From: Cymodocea nodosa
Lineage: Eukaryota > Streptophyta > Magnoliopsida > Alismatales > Cymodoceaceae
Reading direction: 5' to 3'
DNA: 64,000 bases
Assembly (NCBI GenBank): GCA_036874045.1
Contig: CM072335.1
Coordinates: forward strand, 1,260,001 to 1,324,000
Below the pieces are notes generated by a model. That model was not told where the DNA came from. It made no database searches and saw only the letters and a program-made list of their open reading frames with translations. The position numbers and the translations under genes are program-made. Below, one piece after another: positions 35,230-48,500 of the stretch. Each line of letters opens with the position of its first letter. Position 1 is the stretch's first letter.

Positions 35230-38200
35230 ATGCAGCAGCAGCAACAGCAGCAGCTCATGCAGATGCAGCCCATGATGGCAGCCTATGCCTCACCGAACAA
35301 CGTCACCACCGATCTTATCCAACAGGTTGCTGTTTGCTATTTCCCGTGCTGCTCCCCTTTCTTTATATATATTTTTATTTGTTATGTTGTGGATACCATC
35401 ATGACCACGATTCCTTCCTCTGTTCTGCTGCGGCAGCGGCTGCGCCTCTTTCTCTGGCTCTGTAGCCCTGCTTTTGTATCCGTTTCTTACCCTTTTTGGT
35501 GTTTTATCATTGGTTGTGGATGGATATGGAAGTGGGTTACCTTGGTTTGATTCTTACTTTTTCCTATGTTGGGCTTTTCTTCTATCTGCTGTTGCTTGTG
35601 GTTGGAATGAGTTTTTTAATAAAAAAATTTGGACGGCTTGATTTTCTATTGGAAGAGCAAGGATTAGTTTTTCTTTCTCATGTTTGGATTTTCTTTCATC
35701 GATGCTACTGTTTTCCTTTGTTGCCGCTGTTATTGGGGGTTTGCGTTTTCCTTTGTTGTTGTTTTCTTAGAAAGGCGGATATTTGGTTTTTGGGTACTGG
35801 TCACCTTTCCCATCCCCTTTCACTCTATTTATTGAAATATTTCTTCATTTGGGATCATAAGCAGATAAGCTGCCTTATTTGTCTGCCCTATTTCTACTTT
35901 AGGTGGCTTTTTTGTGCTGTAGATGTTGCTCCAAAAGGTTTTTTTTTTTTTAGGTTTTCCTTCGATACCGGTGCTTTTTATAAGACGTGATGTCTTCATC
36001 AATTATCTGCGGGAGTTGGGTTTTAACGGCAAAGGAAGATAAGCATGATTTGCCTTTAAGCTTTACTTCTTGATGTTACACTAGATGAAGAGATCAACCT
36101 TTTCCCTGAGATAGTCTTGCCTTTCAATGTGATGATGTTGTAGTGTTTAGTAAGCAAGTTGTACATGGAAAAACATCATAGCTCGATGCTGAGTAAATGC
36201 TCTTCGATGTTTAGTTCACTGTTATTATTGGCTGTCATTTTCGGTTTGTCTGAGAGATTTAATCGTGCATTTTATTTAGAAGAATCTGATGCAAAGATCA
36301 TGATTGTCTGTGTTTATGGCAACGCTGTCACAATGTCTGGGTTGCAAAGGTTGGATTCGTTGTTCTCTTTAAGAAGGATTTCAGCATACTACACCTTCTG
36401 TTTCTTACATCCATGTCAAATACTTGTGGTCCCTGGTTCAGTTTGTATTCGTTCATTTTGATCTACCCAAGTTCTTAAACGACGGGTACCTGTGGTTTCA
36501 TGATTTTCTTTGTTGTTAATCCTGTTTCTTTCGTTTCTTCTGTTCTATAATTCACATGAAAAAATCATTGTGATGGTTTACTTTTATATTATTTTCTTGT
36601 ATGAATATTGGAAGCAGCACACCTGTTGTTAGATGGAATTAGCTTTTGTTGTTTTCCGGGAGTTTAAGTGGCCATATTTGATTACTTGCTTCTAGATTGC
36701 CACCAGATCCCGAGTAATGAAGAACACATACTCAAGATTCGTCATTGAATGATTTTTTAGACAAGTTAGTTAATATATTTCTGGCTGTTAATTAGTTAAC
36801 ATTAATTAATTGCATCTCATTTGGGCAAAATGTCAATTGGTTTTACGCATGGAGTTGCCAAGGGATCCGTATAGAGACAGATTTCTAAATTTTAATGCAA
36901 ATTTAGTTTAGATCTGTATGATGTTTTTCTAATAAAACTAGTGATTGCAAGAAAATGGAAGAATGCTGATTCCAAAACAATGAAAAGACATCGTGCAGAT
37001 ATAAGGCCATTTTACATGGCCATCTTCTGTATGATGTTAATGATTTTGTTGGACGGCATTGATTGACTTAAGAGTTGATCAATGTGTTTCCTTAGCTTAG
37101 GTTTACTGTTTTGGTCATGATTTACATACTAGGTTATGTTGATTGTAGGCTGGTGCTATGTGGCCTCTTGTGTTTTTATTCAATCATTTTTTATTTATAT
37201 TAAAATGGCAAACCGAGTACATGAGACTCCATCAATCTGGGACGAATCAATCAAATGCAGCCTTAACTTTATAAATGGAGAGTAGTTCTTAGGATCCTCG
37301 GGTAGCAGCCTTACCATTAGATCAAAGCTTTCTCTCGTTGTTTTAATGAATTTCTTTTATTATTTTTTGTTTTTGTTCCAATTATTGTGTTGCAGTTTCT
37401 CTCGTTCATGCATATCTGGCATTGGTTTTCTTTGGTGGGAATCACATGCTTTGCATTTGTCTTTTTTTGAAATGGTAAGATGGCCTAGATAGGGGGATCA
37501 TGTTGGCATGCAGGGATGGTGTTTTGCAATATGCATGAAAAGGTTGTGGTCTTCTTTTATTATATTCATATATTATGATAATTTTTAGGATTCATGTTTT
37601 ATGCGGTTTTCCCTGCTATGGATCCGTGGTGTGCAATGTTTCATCATTTTTAGTGGATGTCAAAAAACTTTATGAATTTATCTATCTTTTTGATTGACTG
37701 CTTTTCTCTTTTATTCTTATAGAATAAGATATTCTGAATTATCATACACTGATCATTGGAATCTGACATTTATGGCTTTGACTTGAATCTTCAGTACTTG
37801 GATGAAAACAAGCAGTTGATACTGGCAATTCTTGACAATCAAAGTTCAGGGAAGGTGGATGAATGTGCTGAGTAAGTATGCTCATTGCATTATTCCTCTT
37901 AAAATCTCATTTCTGTTGGTGGTATAATACTCAAATAATTTGTTATTCCAATGGTTCAATTGAAGTTCTGGGTGCCTGGTAAGTTGGATGTGTCCTCTCA
38001 ATCCAATCTTCTACTTTAATGCATGGTTTTGACTTTTAAGTGGAGTCTGTCATGCTGTATGGCCGTGTGGAATATTTTTGTTTCTAATTGCATTGTAGTA
38101 TTTCTTGTTGAAACTTGGATTTGAAGGATAGATGTTGCAGCGAAGATGTAGATTTCCTTTTCTTGAGAAAGGGAGGGTCAGGTAAGAAGATGGCTTATGA

Positions 38201-39982
38201 TACCATCAGAAACATGATCTTCGAAATGAGTAGTTCATTGTCATTACCATTTGAAAGTTATCTTAGGTTGCTGGAGTTCACCCATCTCTATTTTACTATA
38301 TTCCAGTAAGGCAGTATTGTACATTTACAGAGCATCCCACATCAAATATTGCGACTGACAAACAGTCACTAACTATATTATCTAAAGAGTGAATTTTCCC
38401 ATGTTAGGCAAAAGATTAATGAAAGTTTTTTGAAGTGTATGCTCTTAAATAGTACTTTGTTGAACCATTATCATTGAAATTGGCACTCTTTACATAGTTG
38501 TAGTGCAAGGTAACTGGTGTTGGCAAAAGGATATATCTTTTATTTGTGCTTGATTCTTAGTTACTGCTTGGTTATTACACGACCAGAAGAATCTTGCCAT
38601 AAACTTTTGGTTGGGTTAGGTAACCAACCACTCCATTTGCAGGAAAATCACGTGCAAGTTCTTCTTATATATTATGCTTTATTTCATGTTTGATATGATA
38701 TTTCATGTTTCATATGTAAGGTAACCAACCTGATCTTTTTAAAATTAAGCTGAAAGCATGATAAATGTGTCTGGATTATATTGTCATGTTTGCCTAAATT
38801 TGAATAATATTTGATGATCACTACCGAATACTCAAAACTACAAAATATTCCATTTCTCAGGAATCAAGCTAAGCTGCAGAGAAATCTCATGTATCTCGCA
38901 GCCATAGCAGATTCTCAACCTCAAATGCCCACCATTGCTCAGGTAACTCTGATTTCACCCTGACGTGAGAAACATATTCTCTTCCTTGTATGTTTTTGTT
39001 CATGGCTTATGAAATGCCTGTGCTTTACCGAAATGGCATTGATGAATAATTGCCATGCTCTTTTCATAGTTGTATTACATTATAACAGGTTTGGGGCCAA
39101 CAATATTTCAATTAGGATGTGATTGCTGCTTTGTTACTCCTTGTTCATCCCACCACCAGCAGAATATTGCGTAAACTTTTAGCTGGGGTCGGTGATAAGT
39201 AACCTTTTCATTTCAGGAAGATTCTTGTGAGACCCGTATACATTGGTCATATATGTCATATTGTTTATGAACATTCTTCTTTCTTATATATATATATATA
39301 TATATATATTACATAATTTATATATCCATTACATTGCAAAATAACTAATAACTATTTACTATAATTTTCTTTTATCCCAAGGATCGAATGACGTAGAGGC
39401 TATTAATGCTTTGTAACAAATATGTTGTAGTCGCAAGCTCACAATATGCCATAGAAATATTGATCTGACTATTTTATGTGACGACACCTGAGTTGAATGG
39501 AGAGATAACAGCAATTAGCAAGGGTCTCCACACAAGAATGAATGGGTTAGTTCTGGCATAGTTTGAATATTGAAGGAATATGAAACTCATTGCGATTCTC
39601 TTATTTAGCAAATGTCTTCTATCCGTCGGGGTATTTTAAGGACTTCATGATTATCACCCGTTGAACTTAATCAACATTGGAAAAATGTTTTCACATTGCT
39701 CTTACAGCAGAAATATTTGTAGCAATATGCATTATAAAAGAATGGCATTTTTTCTAGAATAATAAGAAATCTAATCTGAATGGCAAAACTTTCTTGAATG
39801 TTTTGGGATTTGCCCTTTTCGTTGCCTTGCCGTTAATTTCTGTTGCTGCAGTTGCCGCCGAACGCTATGATGCAGTCAGCGCCACGCTACTTACAACCTC
39901 AGCAAGCTCAACAGATGACCCCACAGGCCCTCATGGCTGCTCGCTCCTCAATGATGTATCCACAGTCACCGCTCTCCACAAT

Positions 39983-40017
<35 letters not shown>

Positions 40018-40280
40018 CCCTTCACAATCCACTGGGGATGAGCATTGGAGGTAACAACGGACTCCACATGCTTCATGGCGAAACGGGGATGGGGAGCAGT
40101 GGGGGCATGCCAAGCGGTGTTGGGTTCCCGGACTTCGGTCGCAACGGTGGTGGAGCAGGGAAGCAAGATCCTGGCAATGCAGGATCTACGGAAAGGCGTG
40201 GCAATTCAGGAGGGCAAAGCGGGGATGGCACCGAGCCCCCCATGTACCTGAAAGGTTCCACTGAAGAAGAAGGGAACTGA
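35230..40280 (+). CDS. GIF1: GRF-interacting factor 1 (ANGUSTIFOLIA3), SSXT/SNH-domain coactivator
   Basis: Coactivator that binds growth-regulating factors and recruits SWI/SNF remodellers to promote cell proliferation in leaves and meristems (family knowledge). Exons 35230-35325, 37795-37871, 38861-38942 and 39852-40280 join in frame to 227 residues. The N-terminus is MQ-rich (MQQQQQQQLMQMQPMMAAY). The SNH domain spans residues about 22-80 with VTTDLIQQYLDENKQLILAI, NQAKLQRNLMYLAAIADSQP. The C-terminal part is Gln/Met/Gly-rich with an 11-residue poly-Gln coded by pure CAG (39984-40016), and ends in GDGTEPPMYLKGSTEEEGN. YASPNNVTTDLIQQ and AILDNQ are the monocot GIF1 form. The first intron is 2.5 kb. 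No disruption is seen. Confidence 0.93.
38560..39240. repeat. Related repeat copies in GIF1 introns 2 and 3
   Basis: About 38575-38655 and 39150-39235 share CCAGnAGAATnTTGCnTAAA, CTTTTnGnTGGGnT and a following GTAACCnnnC-type phrase. They are about 580 bases apart in direct orientation on either side of exon 3, probably two copies of a short dispersed repeat. A (TA)n run is at 39288-39310. Confidence 0.35.
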
Positions 40281-41575
40281 GAACTATGAAGGTGTAGGTT
40301 TTGTTTGATCTTAGCACCAACTAAAACAGATCGGTAGTTTCTATGCTTGGAAGGACTCCATTAGAAGGCAATGGAATGGAACTTGCAGTAGCGGATGGTG
40401 GTGGCGTTTAGTTTTCAGGATTTTGTGGTCGTATCGTTTAGTCCTGTAAATTTTGTAGGTTTGCAGTGAAGGGTTCGGGCGTGTGATCGTCTGCCACCAT
40501 GCTAGGCCACGTTAATGTAGTAGGACTTGTACTTGTTTTCAGTTGAACCAGTAGATCAATTTTCGTAAATGGAGGTGAATGGTGACTTGACATTATTAAG
40601 GATCTTCTCTTCAACTTCTTTCTGCTTTGTCATTCTTGATCTCCAGGGAGTTTTTTAAAATCAGGTCTAGGAAGTTGAAATGCATGGATATCTGATGAGG
40701 ATTGAAAGGCATAGAAAAATAATTTAATATTGACTATCTTTTCTAACATCCGTGTGTGCTTAAACTACTCATATTTGAGTTTGCACATGATGAAGATCAA
40801 AGATGATGGATTATACATGATTTATTTATGGATTTTATATAAAGATGGTGGATTTTGCATCTGTATGTGTTTCGAGTTTGCACATGATAAAGAAAAAAGA
40901 TCATGGTTTATGCACTATTCATTAAATCTCATTTCAAGAAAATAATTTTCTGATGAGCTGGCTAAAAACCATTTCCTCACGGTTGGGAATAACATGAACC
41001 TAAAACAATTCTGCTATACCTTTCACACACGTAATGGTCCCATTTAAAGGGGAGTCTGATCGAATGGCAAACCATCATCTTCAATCGTCAAAACCGAAAC
41101 GAGTTGTGAAGTGCTGATTTGTAGCCATTTGGTAGGTAATTGTGAACATCCATAATAAGAAAGGAGCATTAATCATTAAAACCAACTAGTAGAGTACATA
41201 TGTGATGATCAAAACCATATACTAGTACATGAACCCCATAATTCACCGAATTATTTCACTGATAAAACCATAAAATTATTAGAATTGGTCAAAGCATGAG
41301 AGTTGACTTCATAAAATTGTTTTCAGCAACAAGAAATCGAAACTCTTATGACAAAGGAAAAACAAAAAAATACAATAAGCTTGCACTCTAAATTCCTGTG
41401 AAATGGAAATTGCAAGATTGATAATGGTGTATTTTATGAAATTTTACAGCATATCATGTAATGTAATATTTGCATGTTGGCATAGCCTTTCCTTTTATTT
41501 ACAACGATAATGGTGCAGGCAGTTTTCATTTACACTTCATACAGAGATCTTTATAAGAGTCACACATCAAATGAA
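40281..41575. other. Convergent 3' flanks of GIF1 and the F-box gene
   Basis: GIF1 3' UTR probably runs to about 40600. The phrase GAGTTTGCACATGATnAAGA occurs at about 40777 and 40873. No gene or RNA recognised in the rest. Confidence 0.5.
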
Positions 41576-44500
41576 TTATAGGTGCATCGTGCAGAATGTG
41601 GCGACGTTAAAATCAAGTGGATGCTTGAAAGGTGCAATGGTTGTCAAAAATCTCCACTTCCTTTTCTTGGGATGATACACTTGGATGTCCAGAGTTACCT
41701 TTTGCTTTGTTCGTTTCCGAGCATGTGATGGCAAAGACTCTGCCGTGCCTGATGATCCAGACGTGAGAACATGTAGCTCCCCATCCATGGCAACAAAGCC
41801 ACATGATTCGTCTTCCATGTTCTTTCTTGGTAAAGTCGCTTCTTTCATCCACGTGTTTGAAGCAATGTTATATCTGCAGGTTTAGAATGTCACCCATGTA
41901 AACAGTTCTTACAAGGTACATATTATCTCTATAGGTGAGCATAAATCTTAGCAACATGAAAAATAATTTTCAAAATAATCACACCTACAAAAATAACCAT
42001 TTTCTACTGGATTTGTTATTTATTTCATTTCCATTACGTCTTAAAAGTTAAGACTATCATGCCACATTGTTATTGAGCCTAGGCCTTACGTTGTTATCAA
42101 AGTCCAAGGAACACATTTCATTTTATAAGAATGGTAGTGAATCTCCGTCATAAATCGACTTGTACTAGACTACCTGATTTTTATAATCTCCAATATTTTG
42201 ATAGAAATATGTATGGTTGTCACTGTTACAAAAACAACAATGAATTTGTTGTCAAAGAGAAAACAAGCTTTCACCCAAAGTGGTAATTTCCATATAGACA
42301 AACCAAAAGTGGAGTACAATAACCACTCTTTTGGAAAGATATTTGTTTTCTAAAGAAAGAAGCATTATCGCAGTCCTCTTGATCTTTTGCAAAAAAACAG
42401 TTCATATGAATTCAAGCAAAGAATAGAAACAAGATCAAATAGTTGCAAGATTGTAGTTAATGTATAAATGTAGTTATACCTCGAAGATGACCATGAATCA
42501 ATGATCAACTTGTGGTCCAACAAGTTGAGCCACATGTTCAACCAACAAACAATGTATATAAGACTAAAACTCTAAACAAATTGTAAATAATGATGCAATT
42601 TCTTTTGAACGCAATTTAAGGTGATCCTTTAGATGAATGGTCTAAAGTTATCAGATGAGTTCTGCTGTTTTCTTTTGATAACATAGAACAACCTAGGTTT
42701 ATCGATAATAATTTTTTTCAGTCTCCAATGTGGGACACCTAGGCAATAAATAAATTGTGCCTGGGTGTGTCCACAGGCAGTAGTGCAGTATAAGTGGCCA
42801 GGAACTTTTTCTTTTCTGAATTTGGAAACCTAAAAAAAATATGCACAAGGAAAGGTAAAAGTTGCAGACAAAAATTTCGGGAACTTAAAAAAAAAATTCT
42901 AATACAATATTTTATCAACAACGTATGCAAAAAATAAAGCACTAAAAGAAGCAAAAATTACCTGAAAATATCATCCTGGTCAAGCATAAAAATCCCTTGA
43001 ACATCTTCATTCTCCCCGTGTAGGACTGCAACTGGTCCTAGCTTCCTCCTTTCTCCATCACTCCACATGTCGCCAATCCCCCTCCACTTTCCACTTCTCA
43101 ACCCAAAGACAGCACCATCCCTGCAATACACGTCCATGGGAAATACCCCAGACATGGTGCGATAGCCACTGTATCCACCCATCACCCAGAATTCCTCTTC
43201 TTCCTCCCCATCCATGATCCACCCAACACAACCTGCACGGCACTTTGGCAGTGGCTCCACCTCCCTCCACTTTCCAGTACTCAAATTGAAAATTTCTGCA
43301 ACTCTACTTCTACTCCCAACACATGGGAACATGCTGTGACGTGATCCTCCTCCAGCAACCACAATGATTCCATCCTCATTCAAACCATCAGAGGCCCAAC
43401 TTGTTTTATTTTCACCTATATGTGATTGCGAAGTATAAGTTTACAAGCTTCTTTTACAGAGAATATGTTCACAAAGACATAAACTAACAAAAATGAGAGG
43501 AATCAAAGTAAGATGGAATGTTATAATTGTCAAACATTCATAGCCTATCCATTATAACATCGACTCCTATTCTTCAATACGGTTCAATATTTGAACATCA
43601 AAGCCATCTACTTTTCATTTTTATGAAAATACTTTTCATACCTCTCGAAGGAAATATCATAAACTTTTTCTAATCATCTTAAAATAAGATAACACAAATT
43701 GGATGAATCAACATATTTTGAGAGAAGTCTTGTTTAAATCTTAATGTTTATATAAGCGCGTCTGTTTCCTTTTGCTCATCGTATGCTTTTATGAAGCGAG
43801 TTTCCGCAGAAAAAGTTCAACTATTGATGTTATGTGTAGTGGGCTGTTAGTGAGTGGATTAATGAACCCTTTGTGACATATGCATCATATTCTCTACTAA
43901 CCCACTACATATGTAATCTCACACTAAAGGATAATCTCTTTTCTCTTCTCAACACTACAAATACAAAACCCTAGATTCTCCAAGATGTTCGGGGCTAATT
44001 ATAATAAAAAATGCATAAGATTGTAACATAACTACTTACTTGCAATGCCCAATGTCCGAGGCCTCTCCACTGTAGCGCAAGCAAAACTCCCCCTAGCCGA
44101 CTGCATATCCTTCATCCTCTCCCATGTCAACGGCACCACGGCCAGATCCATCCTGTACACCGCTCGCGACGGCATGGGCCTCTCCAGGGGGTACACCCTG
44201 GCGTCAAATTGGGACCCTCCGACCAAGTATAGACACCCGCTCACCGCCGCGGGGACAAAATTCGACAGATTGTAAAGATAAGGGGAACACGGGACGCGGG
44301 GTAGGGCCATCCAGGTAAGAGTGGAGGGATCTAAGAGGTAAGGGTGAGAGAGGGAGGGGTCGGTGGGGAAGACGCAGAGAAGGCGGCGGCAGCGGCGGTT
44401 CAGGCGGCGGAGCAGGAGGAGGGACGGAGAAGAGAAGAACGCGTGCCAGGAACGACAGGTGGGCTTGAGACAGCGGTAGTGAGAAAGGGGAAGGGAGAGG

Positions 44501-44577
44501 AGGATGCTGGTAGCGATGTCATCGGGAAGGCCTGGGATTAGGCACTCCGTGGTGGCGGCGACGGCGGCTGTCGACAT
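41576..44577 (-). CDS. OR23: F-box/kelch-repeat protein, OR23 type
   Basis: Probable substrate-recognition subunit of an SCF ubiquitin ligase; the substrate is unknown. Exons 44577-44040, 43415-42962 and 41873-41576 (GT-AG; phases 1 and 2) give 429 residues. The F-box is at residues about 12-55 (LIPGLPDDIATSILLSLPLS to CRSWHAFFSS). Kelch-type Gly-Gly motifs follow: GCLYLVGGSQFD (about 113-124), IIVVAGGGSRHSMF (196-209), FWVMGGYSGYRTMSG, and a last blade with GFVAMDGELHVLTS. Length and order match Arabidopsis OR23 (At4g03030). The start gives MSTAAVAATTECLIPGLP, matching the family. It is divergent from TOP3A, whose ATG is 990 bases away. Confidence 0.9.
43828..43915. repeat. Short inverted repeat in the F-box gene intron 1
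   Basis: TATGTGTAGTGGGCTGTTAG (43831-43850) pairs imperfectly with CTACTAACCCACTACATATG (43894-43913). The loop is about 43 bases; a MITE end pair or a chance hairpin. Confidence 0.4.
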
Positions 44578-45566
44578 GGTCCCGGTTTCCGTCGTCTGGT
44601 GTGTCCCGTGTGTGAGGAGGAGGTGGACGATTATTTTCGACGACGGCTGCTATTTTTTCCCCCTGCACCGCATCGACATTTCTGAGGTGCCGCGTTTCAA
44701 GGAAAAAAAAAAAAAAAAAAAACATTCCTGAGGTACTTTGTTAAATTAATTTGATTCTAAAATTTAAATTATCTATATAATTAGTGTCTTTTTCAATATA
44801 AGTGTATTAAAAAAAGAAAAATACCTCGGTAGCTACAGCTGAGGTAAACAATATAAATGGAAAGCATGAAAAAAATAAGAATCGTCAATCTTAAAGTTGG
44901 TCTTAACATTTTCAGACCTTCAATATCTCTATAGAAAATTTCCAACCTCCAGTATCTATATTTGTTGTTAATAGATATTTTTACATAGATTTGAACAAAA
45001 GACCTCTTTTATTTATAACAGAGTTAAAGATAACCTTTGCTATTTTGTTAGAAAAAAAATTACTTAATATCTTTGGAAAAGTTCAAAAAAAAAGATCAAG
45101 TACCTTAAGGATCATAATATTATTTTTGGAACTTAAAACTATGGCTATAATTCTTTCATGGTAATCTAAGAAACGATGATGAGAAGTATATTAAAATTCA
45201 GAATTTTAAATAATATTATATTTCAAAGGGTTTGATAAATCTAATAATAATGATAATAAGTTATTTTAACACACATAATTTAAAATTTTTGATCTATAGT
45301 AGGTCATACGCTCTATTAATTGATTATATCATTTTTAATTTTAAAATAAATGAATAATTTAGATAACATTGGAAAATTATTATTAACGACACTACAAGAA
45401 ACACTATTTCGAGATAACATTCATCAAATGATAACATTGATATCATTTCTGTTTCTTTTTTTTAAAAGAATATTCACAAAATCCCGAAATAACGTCCATA
45501 TTTGGATCGTAGAAGGCGGGAAATGCAAAGTGGTACACATTTGGGCGGCAAACTGCAGACCAGGCG
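44578..45566. promoter_or_regulatory. Shared divergent promoter region of OR23 and TOP3A
   Basis: 990 bases between the two start codons, transcribed outward in both directions. It is GC-rich for about 120 bases next to OR23, then AT-rich. A poly-A run is at 44702-44722. No clear TATA box was assigned for either gene. Confidence 0.45.
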
Positions 45567-48500
45567 ATGGCTGGCCGCGGCACCGGAGGGCGGCCCATCA
45601 AAGTTCTGAACGTGGCGGAAAAACCATCCGTCGCAAAGGCGGTGGCGGAGATCCTCTCCCGACGCGGCGGTGGAGGTCTTCGATCACGGCAAGGGAGGTC
45701 GCGGTACAACCGTGTGTTTGAGTTCGACATGGTGATACGTTCCCAACATTGCCACATGCTATTCACTTCCGTCACGGGACACCTCATGGAGCTCGATTTT
45801 GACGACCGTTATCGGCGCTGGAACTCCTGCGACCCTTCCGATCTTTTCCACGCGCCTGTCAGGAAGCACGTACCTCAGGTATGGGTTTGTCCCAAACGGG
45901 AAAATGCCGGTTTTCTCCGTGACATGAGAACGAAGGAAAATAAGTATGGCGAGAGGAGAAGTGATGAATTAGCATTTCTTTTCATTGGGAATGAATTGAA
46001 CTTTGTTTGAATTGTGAAGAATTTAATATAATTAGATTTTGTGCTGAGTGATGTTGTCGGAGTGTCTTTCGTTTGATGATTTCATGCGATCACATAGTGA
46101 TTTTATAATGTAGTGGTACAAACCTTTCCGAGAATGGAGGAAAATAAGTATGGTGAAAGGATAAGTGATAACTAAGCATTTTTTTTCATTAAGAATGAAT
46201 TGAACTTTGTTCGAATCGCCGAGGAATTTGATTTACTTAGATTTCTAGCTAAGTGATGTTGTTATAGCGTCTTTCGTGTCAAGATTTCATGCGATCAGAT
46301 AGTGACTTTATATTCTAATGGTACAAACCTTTTCGAGAAGCAGGGCTTATTCATCAGTGTATATGAAAAATTTCATATAGGCATCTAAAGCAGAAGTAGT
46401 TTTGCCATGCTACTCAAGCAGCCCACAAAATAATCTACTTCAAAAATACAAATTGTGTTCATTTGAAGAAGATGAAATTCTCGGCAACATTCATTCACTT
46501 CTCCATTGGAGTTGGCAACATTGCATTACAGATATATTAACGTTCTGCACTTGTCACTTTCGTAAACCTTGTAACATACAACAATATGTTGCATTTTTTA
46601 CCAATAGTAGATCACCTTTTGGCTAACTCTTCAGCCTTTTGCAAGTCTTTGTCTAACAAGTCATGATTAGTGTAGTGGATGCTGGAGATAAATTAAATCT
46701 ACAGGGAATGAGAGATAAAATTAGACAACCTTCCTTTATTATACAGCAATTGTTGTGATTCTAGGATGTTAGAGATTTTGCCACATTCTTAAAAGTTAAT
46801 TTGTTAAGATGTAAGAGAATTGATGATATATGGTTGTTTGATATCACTTCTGAAACATGAAGAATCTTGTCATCTTCTAAGCCTTCTGAGTTGCAGTTTT
46901 GGTCATATTGAAGCAAGTATGGCTCTCTCCTAAGTTGTTTAGTTCAACTCCCTGACAATTTTTTGCATGTTATTTTTCTGTCGCTACCCTAAAATGTAAT
47001 AATTTTTAGTTTTCTGGTCAATATATTTTTATTGCATGAGGATGGTTGACATCTTTCAATATTTATTTATTTTTTAGCAAATATTGGTTTCTGGGATTTT
47101 CTAGAGGGTATAGTTATTAGACTCTTACTCTCCTTATCCAGCAATGTATCTTAGCAGTGGAGGGTTGGATCATTTTTGGGGATGGAATAAACAATGGATG
47201 GTGATTCTCCTAACTATTTGTGGTATAGGTTGTTGAAGTGTGTTGAAATATGGACATTCAACTTAAAACCAATTGGTAATGAGTGAAAAAATCTTTTTCT
47301 TTATTAACTCATTTTAACTTTTTCATTAGTCTATGTGTGACTATGTTTTTTAACACTCCCCTTCACTTGTGGCATATTTTAGGTTCTATAAGTATTTTTT
47401 TTGGATGTGTGAGTCCATTAGGATCTTTTGCTACCATGTTAAAATATGGATATTTCACTGAAAGCCAATTGGTAATGAGTAGAGTTGTCTTTTTCTATAT
47501 TAACTCATTTCAGCTTTTTCACTAGTCCATGTTGAACTATGTTTTCCTACAAAGTGCATGAGACATATTTGTCTATGCTAATCTCTTGTTTTTGGTTTTG
47601 CTACCACTTACACCCGTGAGTTGGATTTCAAGGTGGATGCTCAGACTGAGAGGAGGATTGAGAGGTTTATTAGGTGGACTAGTTTAGCATGATGATGATG
47701 TAGATTTTGCTCATTTTGGGGGTTCTTTTGGATTTGTATTTTCATTTTTGGGTAACATAGGTGGTTTTTGTTACTTATGCTTGCTTTTGTTTTGCTTTTG
47801 TCTTTGGCTGTTATTTTTATTTTATTTTATTTAGCAATGCCCTTATCAATAATCATTATTGCCAAAAAGTAAGACATGAGCATTGTGATTTTGTATGCAT
47901 TGTCATGCAACTTTATTACCTCTGGAATTTTGTTTGCAATGATCTATTGAAATATTTCTGTCCTGTGGAGTCTATAAGTTGGTTAGGTTTTGGCTAATTT
48001 ACCTAGTGGCATGCCCGTTCTTTTATTTTCTATTTTGTTCCCTCATGGTCATGGGAAAAATCTTAGGTTCAAATTTTTGAATGAAGAGGGTTTCATGTCT
48101 CTTGTGATATTTGGTTTATGGTGTGCTTTGAGTGCACCAATGAAATTTTCTACGTTCTTGGACATGGAAAACCTTACTCTCATTTGATATAAGTCATAGA
48201 AATGATATTCTCTTCTTTTTGCTGGACATGGTAGGTGATATGGTCGTTGGGGTTTTATATACCCTGACCACTTGGTGTCTTTTTTTGCATTTCTCTTTTT
48301 TATACTTGCCAGATCTTTCTGTACAACTCTTAGACGTTCTTTGGGAGCATTTGGTAACAATTGTTTTAGTTCGTCTATGCAACTACCATAACATTTTCCA
48401 ATAAAGGTTGTCAAACATATTTTTTATAAGTCAGCTTAAAAAAGGCTTTTTGAACTAAAAATGCTGAATAAAATCTAAGTTTTGCAGTCTTTTAAAAATG

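Noticed and set aside
35333..36461. Hydrophobic open frames (up to 164 codons) after GIF1 exon 1
   Set aside because: They lie in the T-rich first intron of GIF1; Phe/Leu-rich composition is expected from T-rich DNA.
43837..43913. Inverted repeat as a possible microRNA precursor
   Set aside because: The stem is only about 20 bases with mismatches and no extended fold, and it lies inside an F-box gene intron; a MITE scrap is likelier.
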